Shown here piece by piece: positions 57,480 to 64,000 of a stretch of 64,000 bases of DNA. The DNA is from Eudorina sp. 2006-703-Eu-15 (Eukaryota; Chlorophyta; Chlorophyceae; Chlamydomonadales; Volvocaceae): positions 248,001 to 312,000 of the forward strand of contig BDSI01000132.1 in the NCBI GenBank assembly GCA_003117195.1, written 5' to 3'. The notes beneath the pieces are model-generated. The model searched no databases, had not been told where the DNA came from, and saw only the letters and a program-made list of their open reading frames with translations. The position numbers and the translations under genes were made by a program. Each line of letters starts with the position of its first letter. Positions within the stretch are counted from its first letter, which is position 1.

Positions 57480-59015
57480 GCGGCGGCTAGGGGAGCGGCC
57501 ACGGTCGGGGCGGTGGTCACGGTTGCTGCTGCTGCGAAAGGTGCGGTCGTCGCGGTTGTCACTGTTGTCACGGCGGTCGCTGCGGTCGTGGTAGCGGGCG
57601 GGCGAGCGGGAGGCGGAGGAGCGGGCGGGCGAGCGGGAAGCGGAGGGCGGGCGGCGCTGGTGCTGGCAGACGAGGGCCTTGAGCTTGGGGCAGTCCAGCT
57701 TGTCAAGCGAAGGCGAGTCGCACTGGCAGCAGCGGCCGGCAGCCTTGCGCTGCTCGCGGACGCGGTGGGGAACCCCGATGCAGCGGGTGCCCGGCGGCAG
57801 GCGGGCCGAGAGGGCGGCCGACGTGTCCATGGGGTCGCTGGGGCGGCTGTCCAGCGGGGCTGTCCCGAGGAGACGCCCATGGCGATGTCGATGACATCCT
57901 GCAGCTTCAGGCCGTCCTGCTCCTTCAGACGGGTGAGGACTGAGGACCTCCCGGCGCAGGCGGTCGTTCAGGCCCTTCGCGTACGTGAAGACGTGATCCG
58001 ACTCGCAGCGGCGGACGAGGTCCGCGGAGAGGGTGAGAAAGTCGGCGGTGTACACGGTGAGCGAGCGGGGGCCGTGGCCCTGAGTGAGTTGGTCCAGTTT
58101 GAGCTGCGCGGTGAGTTCACCGTTGATGCGCGGGGCGATGGGTTTGAGAGCGTCTACGACTCGTCTCAAACGACTGGAAAGGCTCCGACTCGTTGTTGAT
58201 GAACAGGGTTATCTGCGGCTTACCGACGACGCAGTGGATGCCGATCAAGGCACCCGTCGGGGAGTTGGGGTCCACCCCGTGGAGCTGCATCTTCGCACGT
58301 AGGTGGCGAGCCCAGCAGGTGGTGGTCGGCGTTGGCGGGGTCGAACTTTGGCGAGGTGATCTTGGAGGCGGCGGCTGGGATCCCGGATCCCGAGGTGGTG
58401 AGGGCGGCGGCGGGGGCGGCATCGGCGGTCGCCGGCTGCAGCGAGCGCTGCTGCATGAAAGCGGCGATGGCGGTGTGGGCGGCCTGGAAAGCGGCGGCGG
58501 ACTGGGTGGCGGCCTGGTTGGCGTCGGAGGCGGTCCGGGCGGCGGCGGCGGTGGCGGCTTGAACGACGTGGTCGACGAGGTGCACCAGCTGGGCTTGAGA
58601 GAAGGCGGCGTCGGACGGACGGCGGCTGTGCAGCGGCGGCGGTGTACGGGCGGCCAGAGCTCGAGGCCGCAGCGGCAGAGGCTTGGCGGTCCAACAGGGC
58701 GGTCAGGGACGGCGGAGCATCGTCACGGTTACGGGGGTGGTGGGTGGCATAGCCGGGGTGGTGGTGGGGAAGGAGTTGCTCGGCGGCGGCCGGGATAACC
58801 CCCGGCGAGCGGCGGTCCGGCTGCGGAGAGTAGAAGGTGGCGACAGGCGAGCGGAGGCTGGGCATGCATTCCACACTTGACCGGGAACGCGAGCGCGAGT
58901 CGTCCGGCGAAGCGTCCGTGGGAAGCTCCGGGGCAACGGTGATTTCAGGGTCGGCCATGTCGATGTCGGAAACGAGATGCGCAGTGGCGGCGGCGGGGCG
59001 AGCGAGGAGGATCAC
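57480..59015 (-). pseudogene. gag region of the LTR retrotransposon, fragmented
   Basis: Minus-strand frames encode an Ala/Pro-rich N-terminal part (from MADPEITVAPELPTD), a long Ala/Gln helix (ATQSAAAFQAAHTAIAAFMQ), a capsid-like segment (RRVVDALKPIAPRINGELTA, then TVYTADFLTLSADLVRRCES and FTYAKGLNDRLRREVL) and a basic, Cys-containing nucleocapsid-like region (GRCCQCDSPSLDKLDCPKLK, then Arg/Ser repeats). The frame changes at least twice. The Arg/Asp repeat near 57,530-57,650 runs directly into the integrase linker, marking the deletion of the intervening pol domains. Confidence 0.75.
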
Positions 59016-59019
59016 CCAA

Positions 59020-59031
59020 GCTCTGATACCA
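59020..59031 (-). promoter_or_regulatory. Primer-binding site for initiator tRNA-Met
   Basis: On the minus strand TGGTATCAGAGC lies two bases inside the 5' LTR end (CCCTTTCA, then GT). This is the standard PBS complementary to the 3' end of initiator tRNA-Met in plant and algal LTR elements. Confidence 0.9.
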
Positions 59032-59033
59032 AC

Positions 59034-59249
59034 TGAAAGGGAATAGGACCTCTCGCAGTTGGGAGCTCAAAGGTTGTTACACAAATGTAATGTCGAATGG
59101 CGTGAGCCAACTTCACACACTTCAAAATGCACAACAACGTAAGTCTACCTAAGTCTTCAACAACAATACACTATATAGGCCAACTTAGGCGGCGCGCTAA
59201 AGGCGCTCGTAACTCGTACTCAAATAATAACTAACATAACAACGGTAAA
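59034..59249 (-). repeat. 5' LTR, inner part
   Basis: Ends CCCTTTCA at the PBS and matches the other LTR from 59,140 to 59,249. The remainder of the LTR is found 1.2 kb away at 60,457-60,508, so this LTR is split by an insertion. Confidence 0.8.
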
Positions 59250-59379
59250 CTCGCGTGAAAAAAGAAAGTGGCCCTCTGCGTACGGAATCCCCGACTCGGG
59301 AAAGCCAGTCTAGCAAAGCGCGGTCCGCAATGGAATGTTTTGCCCAATATGAATAGAGCTGTTTAAAACGTATTAGACG

Positions 59380-59703
59380 TTGGTTGCGCGCACGCGAATG
59401 GTGCGGGATCCAGGGAAATCGCTGCAAGCCGGTCATTTGCTTGCTCGCCGCTCCAGCGGCACCGCCCTAAAGCGCGATGGGTGCCTGTTGGCGCCGTTTT
59501 TGCTTATGGACATAGACAATCAAGGAAACCTCGCTCAGGGCTGGTGGCCCTGGGAAGACCCTACAATGAATCTTGCAACTGTGACCGCCCTTATGGTTGT
59601 TTCCTTGCTTGCCGTTGCCGCTGCACACAACGTTCTGTACCGTGGACCGCGGTGGGATGAAATCAATAAGCGCGCGTACTGGCCCCGCCAACACAATCCT
59701 TGA
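59380..59703 (+). CDS. Short single-pass membrane protein, family with 62.8 kb and 61.5 kb
   Basis: The best start is Met in MDIDNQGNLAQGWWPWEDPT (59,509). One hydrophobic segment follows (ATVTALMVVSLLAVAAAHNV), then the family signature VLYRGPRWDEINKRAYWP. The relative at 62,845 shares MDIDNQ, WWPWEDPTMNLATVT, YRGPRWD and AYWP, so the frame is real although the family is unknown to me. At the end the frame is probably shifted: the alternative frame reads ANTILDPDLEPLFQPPQ to TGA at 59,739, overlapping an ATG (ATGA). The codons before the Met are also open and partly conserved, so a longer N-terminus is possible. Confidence 0.5.
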   Translation: MVARTRMVRDPGKSLQAGHLLARRSSGTALKRDGCLLAPFLLMDIDNQGNLAQGWWPWEDPTMNLATVTALMVVSLLAVAAAHNVLYRGPRWDEINKRAYWPRQHNP

Positions 59704-59759
59704 CCCAGACCTCGAGCCTTTGTTCCAACCACCGCAATGAGCCCGCCACCAAAGACTCC

Positions 59760-60159
59760 ATGACTGAAACGCCCGACCAGAGGGTCTGTGAACTTTTTAT
59801 CTATGCTCCTGACCATGATATCGCGCCCAACGAGGTCGGGGACTGGACCTTCCTCTTGGAACGCCAAAGCAAGCGGACCATCCGCGACTACAAGACCGAG
59901 CCCATCCTCGAGAACGCCATGTTTACCGACCCCTACAATCCCTTCGAGAACTGGTATAAAGGCCTTCGCATTCTGAGCCTGCCCGCACATGCTGGGCCAG
60001 GAGTTCCTGCTGGAGGAGCACGCCGAGAAGCTCCGCGACAACAACAACTTGCTAGGCAAGCCCTATCCGACTTTCACTATCTTTGTGAGATGGTTCAGAA
60101 ACATCAACAGCCGCATTACCGGCCTGGACTGGGGAGACATGATCGCCCACGACTTCTGA
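59760..60159 (+). pseudogene. Second ORF of the insertion, about 132 residues, one-base frameshift
   Basis: From ATG 59,760: MTETPDQRVCELFIYAPDHD, EVGDWTFLLERQ and NPFENWYKGLRILSLPA (76 codons). One extra C at about 59,988 then shifts the frame, and the next frame continues MLGQEFLLEEHAEKLRDNNN, PYPTFTIFVRWFRNINSRI and GLDWGDMIAHDF to TGA at 60,157. Both halves have normal protein composition, and the phase works only with a single-base insertion. It starts about 20 bases after the likely end of the preceding ORF. No homologous family is recognised. Confidence 0.5.
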
Positions 60160-60456
60160 ACACCGGCTCGCCAACGCCAGTACATATTGTACATATCCTT
60201 TATATATGCGCTTGTTACCTCTGTAACATACACCGGCGCTCCTATCTGGACCTGTCTCAACAGTCCGCTGTGAACGTTCTTGCAATGCCACGCTTCGCGC
60301 TCCCGCAACGCTTCAGCGCTCATCTATATCTTCGCCTATCCTTTGCATTGCCCCGCGTCTACTCCTTTCCACACCCTTCGTCAGCTTCTCAGAGGCTTTA
60401 TATGGACCGTACACGGCCGTGCTGAACCAGTTTTGTCACTATGCAACGCAAACTAC

Positions 60457-60508
60457 TACATTACCGCATTCTAATCGGCCTTCGAATTAACTACGGCTAA
60501 CCCTTACA
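60457..60508 (-). repeat. 5' LTR, outer part
   Basis: CATTACCGCATT, then CGGCCTTCGAATTAACTACG and GCTAACCCTTACA match 55,382-55,427, with a 4-base insertion (CTAA or equivalent). It ends the LTR as TGTAAGGG on the minus strand. Confidence 0.8.
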
Positions 60509-61339
60509 AACCCTTAGAAGTTTGCGTTGCAAAAGTTTAGTGGTGAAATGTGTTAGTTAGACACCATCCATAACCTTGTTTTAACGTACATCCAGGATGC
60601 AATTTCATGCCTTTTTTGGCATGCCTTTTGTGGCAAGTGTGATCAGGATATCAGTTGACATAGCCCAATGCTGTCGTAATCGCTTCTACCATCTGCTTCC
60701 TCGGCGATTTACACTTTTTTGGTTGCGCATGGCTTCTTGCTCGTAGGTCGCTTACTCCACAGCATACCATCCATTGCCGTATGGTAATGTCTTTGTGTGA
60801 TTGTGTGATTGTGTCAATTTAGTAGTTTGCGTTGTGACAAAACTGGCTGGTCAGGGTCGTGTACGAGCCATATAAAGCATGACCGCGGTTGCTGCAGCAG
60901 CGCTGTCAGAGCCGACTGGTGCGATGCCCGAGAAGAGGTTCTTATAACATTTTATACAATATGTCAGCGCCCTGGAAAGGACTTTGTTTGCTGATGCTGA
61001 GGGTGTTGTTCCCGACGAAATCGCAAATAGGGAGAGAGTGGTCGCGGACAGGAAGGAATGCAGAGCGAGAAGGTACAAGGGTTGAATGGCAAGAGCTGAA
61101 GCAGTAGGTTTGAAAGGTTGCCCCATCAGAGGTCGTCCCAGAGCATGGTGCCACAGGCCAAGCCGTCGAATGGACGTTGATGTCTTTGAATGAATCACCT
61201 CGCTGGAAGGAAGAAGAACAATAGGGACGAGCATGCAAAGCGGACTTGTGTCGCGGCGTGGTGAAGTCAGCATGAAACAGGAAGTCGTAAGGATTGTTGC
61301 ACAGAACAGGCGCACCCCCATGAAGAACGACAGAAGTCA
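60509..61339. other. Repeat-rich stretch with decayed coding fragments
   Basis: Words GAAGTTTGCGTTGCAAAAGT (60,519) and AGTAGTTTGCGTTG (60,822) relate to the termini of the neighbouring insertion. Minus-strand frames around 61,150-61,360 contain SCVLFTDDFCRSSWG, weakly reminiscent of a copia-type integrase segment, but there is no ordered set of motifs. No intact gene. Confidence 0.35.
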
Positions 61340-61855
61340 TCAGTGAACAGCACGCAGCTGTAGATGCTGCGGAACGGCAGATTGGGAGGTTGGTGCTGGA
61401 GCGCCTGAAGTCCTGCGCCTGCGTCGAGCGAGGAGTCGCTGGAACAGAGGCGTAGTGTACAAGAACGCGCACGGTGGCCAAAATGCGCCATGTACCAAGT
61501 CATTAATTCGCGGAGCACCGTTCGGATTGCTATATGCAGTCGGTATTGCGAGGCAGTAACGAATGCGGGTCACAGATGCGAGGTTCATGGATGGGTCTTG
61601 TCCGGAACAACAGCCCATTGCACGATTTCCTAGTTTGTCTATGTCAAATATCTGAAACAATGGTGCCTGAAGCATTTCCGCCTGCAAAGTGGCGGAGCAC
61701 ATGTTCTTCTTCATCTCTTGTCCATTTTTTTGCGCGCAAGCACCCACTGAAAGGCTTTCATGCGCTCTATTTCATGCCTCCAACGCACAATGGAATTCCC
61801 CAGTCGGGGGTTCCGTACGCAGAGGGCCACTTTCCTTTTTCGCGCGAGTTTATTT
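61340..61855 (-). pseudogene. Third, diverged member of the leader/membrane-protein family
   Basis: In reverse orientation the leader AAACTCGCGCGAAAAAGGAA starts at 61,853, with GTGGCCCTCTGCGTACGGAA following as at 59,267 and 62,606. Downstream, the minus-strand frame from ATG 61,747 includes IFDIDKLGNRAM and QDPSMNLASVT, parallel to MDIDNQGN and EDPTMNLATVT of the relatives. It then diverges; the hydrophobic segment is interrupted by polar residues and YRGPRWD is not preserved. Probably non-functional. Confidence 0.5.
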
Positions 61856-61859
61856 TGCA

Positions 61860-62002
61860 TGGCAGTATCATGCCGGAAATGAAGACTTGCGCAAACCCTA
61901 CATCAGCAATCCTGCGTTGCAGGACAGACGTTCTAGTCTGAGTTCCCGCTTCAAATCAAACCCAGGAACGAGCAGTGAACAAACCTCGCCACCGCAGGAA
62001 TC
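61860..62002 (+). pseudogene. Gene fragment shared with 27.68-27.82 kb
   Basis: Encodes QYHAGNEDLRKPYISNPALQ and a Ser/Pro-rich continuation, nearly identical to the 27.7-kb copy. It ends at ACCGCAGGAATCTTAG, where the two copies diverge, and abuts the leader of the reverse family member on its left. Confidence 0.5.
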
Positions 62003-62275
62003 TTAGAAGATCGCCTTGATGGTTGTGTGCAAATTGAAGAACGCAAAGTGCGGATCGGTTATAGGAACAGCGCACCAACCTGACAGCTTCTCCACGAGGT
62101 CCTTGCGGAGAGCTTTAAGGTCGGCGAGCTCGGTGACCAGCCGTCGGTACTCGGCAACCAGTACTTCGTTGTTGGGAGCCCCGCGGAGCTCAACAACCGT
62201 CTCCTTCAGCGTCTTATTAGTAAGCTCAATTTCTACGTCCGTTTTGCTCAGCCTCTCGCGAAGGAAGTCTGCCAT
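62003..62275 (-). CDS. Small coiled-coil protein (about 90 residues), family unknown
   Basis: ATG at 62,275: MADFLRERLSKTDVEIELTN, KTLKETVVELRG, then LVAEYRRLVTELADLKALRK and VEKLSGW, with a short C-terminal piece to TAG at 62,003. Heptad-like Leu/Val spacing and high charge indicate one or two coiled-coil helices. A possible donor (CTGTCAG/GTTGGT near 62,082) means it could instead be the first exon of a larger protein. It precedes an upstream region with no other frame. Confidence 0.5.
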   Translation of the reverse strand: MADFLRERLSKTDVEIELTNKTLKETVVELRGAPNNEVLVAEYRRLVTELADLKALRKDLVEKLSGWCAVPITDPHFAFFNLHTTIKAIF

Positions 62276-62583
62276 GGCTAAGGCACTGTGGCCACTGTGG
62301 CGGTCGAGGGTATAAAGGACGCCTCACGTGAAATTTGGTCAATGCGTCTTAAACTAACATAACCTTTGTTCCTCTTTACATTGTGTGAATGTGCGCCACA
62401 TTTGCTGTATGGCCTGTAGTCGGTTCCGTGAAGGCAAGCGCGCCTGCGCTCCGAGCGAGCGGAGCATGCGGAGCTTCTATGGCAGACCGTTGGAAGCGCA
62501 ATGCTGTAAATTAAATTAATTATCGATTACACGGTGTTTGCGGCTATGCAACGCAAGCTACTAAACTGACACACTACAATATT
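62276..62583. repeat. Upstream stretch and repeat copy
   Basis: 62,431-62,512 is the second copy of the 90-base repeat at 54,359-54,449. 62,545-62,568 (CTATGCAACGCAAGCTACTA) is the putative element terminus seen at 60,437. No gene. Confidence 0.6.
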
Positions 62584-62645
62584 GTAAACTCGCGCGGAAA
62601 AAGAAAGTGGCCCTCTGTGTACGGAATGCCCGACTCGGGAAAGCC
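62584..62645 (+). promoter_or_regulatory. Conserved leader of the membrane-protein family
   Basis: TAAACTCGCGCGGAAAAAGA, then AAGTGGCCCTCTGTGTACGG and AATGCCCGACTCGGGAAAGC. It is nearly the same as 59,247-59,306 and the reverse of 61,793-61,855, while the sequence upstream differs at all three places. Its constant position before related ORFs suggests a promoter or 5' UTR, or the conserved end of a mobile unit. Confidence 0.5.
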
Positions 62646-62844
62646 AGTCCAGCAGAACGCGCTCCGCAAAGGGATGTTTCGGCGAATATGAATAAAGGAT
62701 TTCGAAAAGTTTTAGACGGTGGTTGCGCGCACGCGAATGGTGTGGGATACAGGGAAATCGCTGCAAGCCGGGCATTTGCTTGCTGGCCGCTCCAGCGGCG
62801 CCGTCCTAAAGCGCGATGGCAGCAAAGTCACAGCATTCTTCCAT

Positions 62845-63265
62845 ATGGACATAGACAATCAAGCGCCCGTTCCTCAGTGGTGGTGGCCCTGGGAAGACCC
62901 AACCATGAATCTCGCAACTGTTACATCAATTATGATTATTTCATGGCTTGCCATTGCCGCTGCGCAGAACGTTGTGTACCGTGGGCCTAGGTGGGATCAG
63001 GAGAATCAGCACGCATACTGGCCGCCGGGGTCGGCGGGCTATGTGAATTTCCTGCGAGCGCTTGCCGACGACTTGACCCGACTTGACCGACGCCGAACTT
63101 GATGCTTTCCAGCGCCAGCACCCAAATGTTCCCGCTCCCCCCAATGCGGTGCCAGAACCAGCTGCGCAGCATCCTGCTCTTCATGGAATGAATGCGGTCG
63201 CCCAGCCCCAGAATGCCGCCGCTGCGCCAGGCCCTCCGCCTCAGCAAGAAGCACCACGTCTGTAA
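62845..63265 (+). pseudogene. Membrane-protein family member with a 10-base duplication
   Basis: From MDIDNQAPVPQWWWPWEDPT, through the hydrophobic ATVTSIMIISWLAIAAAQNV and the signature YRGPRWDQENQHAYWPPG, to NFLRALADDLT. There CGACTTGACC is present twice in tandem (63,069-63,088), and the frame is lost to TGA at 63,102. In the frame restored past the duplication the protein continues DAELDAFQRQHPNVPAPPNA and an Ala/Pro/Gln-rich tail to TAA at 63,265. The tail's composition shows that frame was coding. The related ORF at 59,380 lacks this tail. Unknown function; one transmembrane helix expected. Confidence 0.55.
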
Positions 63266-63282
63266 AATGGAAAACTACCTAT

Positions 63283-63625
63283 AGTCCATCTATTTGCGAT
63301 TATAGACGAGTCGTCTATAGTCGACCAATACACCATCCTTTTAGATGATCGATTGGGTCGTCTATAGACGACTCGTCTATGGATCACCTATAGACGATGC
63401 GTCTATAGACGATGATCTATTGTGCAGACAGACGGCCATCTATAGATGCCGGGCCTCGTCTGTAGATGGTGGTCTATAGACGAATCGTCTATCGCGCAGA
63501 AAGATCAATCAGCTATAGACGCCTGGCCTCGTCGGTCTTTAGATGGTGGTCTATAGTCGATTGTCTATAGCAATTACCGCTGAACGGCAGTAGTCATTGG
63601 TCTATAGACCATTGTATTAGCAGAG
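63283..63625. repeat. Dense cluster of CTATAG palindromes
   Basis: About eleven copies of CTATAG within 340 bases, most embedded in longer palindromes such as GTCTATAGAC, CGTCTATAGACGA and ATCTATAGAT. They are spaced irregularly and separated by semi-conserved words (GATGGTGGTCTATAG, GCCTCGTC, GCGCAGA-AGA). It is not a simple tandem repeat, yet the palindrome cores are almost perfectly kept. No open frame. Confidence 0.9.
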
Positions 63626-63645
63626 TGTGGTTACATGCGTGATCT

Positions 63646-63850
63646 GTCCACACGCTACACGGCATCCATCCATCCTGTATCCCTCCCTCAGTTTGCAACC
63701 GTCCACACACTACACGGCATCCATCCATCCTGTGTCCCTCCCTCAGGTTGCAACCGTCCACACACTACACGGCATCCATCCATCCTGTGTCCCTCCCTCA
63801 GGTTGAAACCGTCCACACACTACACGGCATCCATCCATCCTGTGTACCCT
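63646..63850. repeat. 55-bp minisatellite, four units
   Basis: GTCCACACACTACACGGCAT begins units at 63,646, 63,701, 63,756 and 63,811; each continues CCATCCATCCTGTGTCCCTC. The first three are full length and the last is cut after TGTGT. Only a few substitutions separate them. Confidence 0.95.
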
Positions 63851-64000
63851 CAGTGTGATCGGATCCCTATCCTATCCACCCCTGCGCCCTCCCATTTTCC
63901 CTCCCCTCCCGCTTCCCCGCCGTTGCCCTCACTCCCCCGTGTTCCCCCGACCCCGCCCTCTCATGCTTCCCCGCCGGCGCCCTCCCGCTCGTAGTGCTCG
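63851..64000. other. Pyrimidine-rich end of the window
   Basis: C/T-rich (CCCTCCC, CCCCGCCG) low-complexity sequence running off the window. Nothing else seen. Confidence 0.5.

Larger units (their letters stand above)
59250..60456. mobile_element. 1.2-kb insertion in the 5' LTR carrying two short genes
   Basis: Left end CTCGCGTGAAAAAAGAAAGT; right end ACTATGCAACGCAAACTACTA. The right-end word (or its reverse complement) recurs at 29,050-29,075, 60,822 and 62,545, each time near related repeats, suggesting an element terminus. The left leader recurs at 62,586 (+) and inverted at 61,855. The insertion carries a membrane-protein ORF and a second ORF. No transposase or RT was found, so the type of element is unknown. 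Confidence 0.55.
55270..60508 (-). mobile_element. Internally deleted Ty3/gypsy chromovirus-type LTR retrotransposon
   Basis: On the minus strand: 5' LTR (60,508 to 59,034, itself interrupted), PBS (59,031-59,020), gag (about 59,015-57,480), integrase with C-terminal chromodomain (about 57,460-55,826), polypurine tract (AAGCAGGGGGGA, 55,428-55,439) and a truncated 3' LTR (55,427-55,270). Protease, reverse transcriptase and RNase H are missing between gag and integrase, so the element cannot move alone. The LTR ends are TG...CA. The insertion at 59,250-60,456 in the 5' LTR and the truncation of the 3' LTR show the copy is old or damaged; no target-site duplication can be defined. Confidence 0.85.

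Noticed and set aside
56536..57594. 352-residue Gly/Val-rich + strand frame
   Set aside because: It is the exact antisense of the gag/integrase coding region.
59380..59703. Mitochondrial complex I accessory subunit (NDUFB11-like)
   Set aside because: Only the topology, W-x-x-M-x-L followed by one helix, is similar; the signature residues do not match and the ORF is repeated within mobile DNA.
61150..61360. Copia-type integrase fragment (TDDFCRSSWG)
   Set aside because: Only one short match, with no ordered GAG-pre-integrase, DDE or RT motifs; chance similarity is likely.
63283..63625. CRISPR-like or tRNA-like array
   Set aside because: Palindromes are irregularly spaced, spacers are partly repeated, and no cloverleaf or cas gene exists.

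Overview
This is nuclear DNA of a eukaryote, most likely a chlorophycean (Chlamydomonadales/volvocine-type) green alga. The reasons are GC-rich sequence, genes split into many short exons by GT-AG introns, coding exons with strong third-position C preference, CT/GT- and GC-rich microsatellites, and a chromodomain-type LTR retrotransposon primed by initiator tRNA-Met. There are no bacterial operons, rRNA or CRISPR. The species cannot be named from the sequence alone.

Layout. (1) 1-8,700 holds three ordinary genes: the 3' end of a single-pass membrane protein (+); a complete six-exon SNF1/AMPK beta subunit (985-3117, -); and, divergent from it, a GUCD1-type 'guanylyl cyclase 2' domain protein (3746 to about 5.9 kb, +). 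(2) 8,733-13,411 (-) is a complete nine-exon ATG18/WIPI-type PROPPIN with the FRRG motif and three intronic satellites. (3) 13.4-25.2 kb holds an unrecognised + strand gene, relic exons, a 168-bp minisatellite and a seven-exon P-loop NTPase gene (-) whose Walker A motif is split by an intron. (4) 25.2-31.9 kb is a patchwork of dispersed repeats, fragments of lineage-specific genes and a coiled-coil/Gln-rich ORF.

The dominant structure is a direct segmental duplication: 9,332-27,019 recurs nearly identically at 31,955-53,671. The second copy cuts ATG18 inside intron 8 and so loses its last exon. It also carries a nested 1,626-bp tandem triplication (36,038-40,919) over ATG18 exon 1 and the divergent gene's first exon, nine rather than five 168-bp units, different satellite lengths, and a 1-bp deletion that breaks the NTPase. 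True duplication and mis-assembly cannot be separated without read depth.

(5) 53.7-64 kb is repeat-rich: a short unrecognised gene, an LTR retrotransposon that kept gag, integrase and chromodomain but lost protease/RT/RNase H, a 1.2-kb insertion in its right LTR, three members of an unrecognised short membrane-protein family behind a shared leader, a dense cluster of CTATAG palindromes, and a 55-bp minisatellite.

The housekeeping genes (AMPK beta, ATG18) belong to energy sensing and autophagy, but nothing in the layout shows co-regulation. Exon models were built by hand from splice sites, codon phase and remembered family sequence; no alignment or database search was run.
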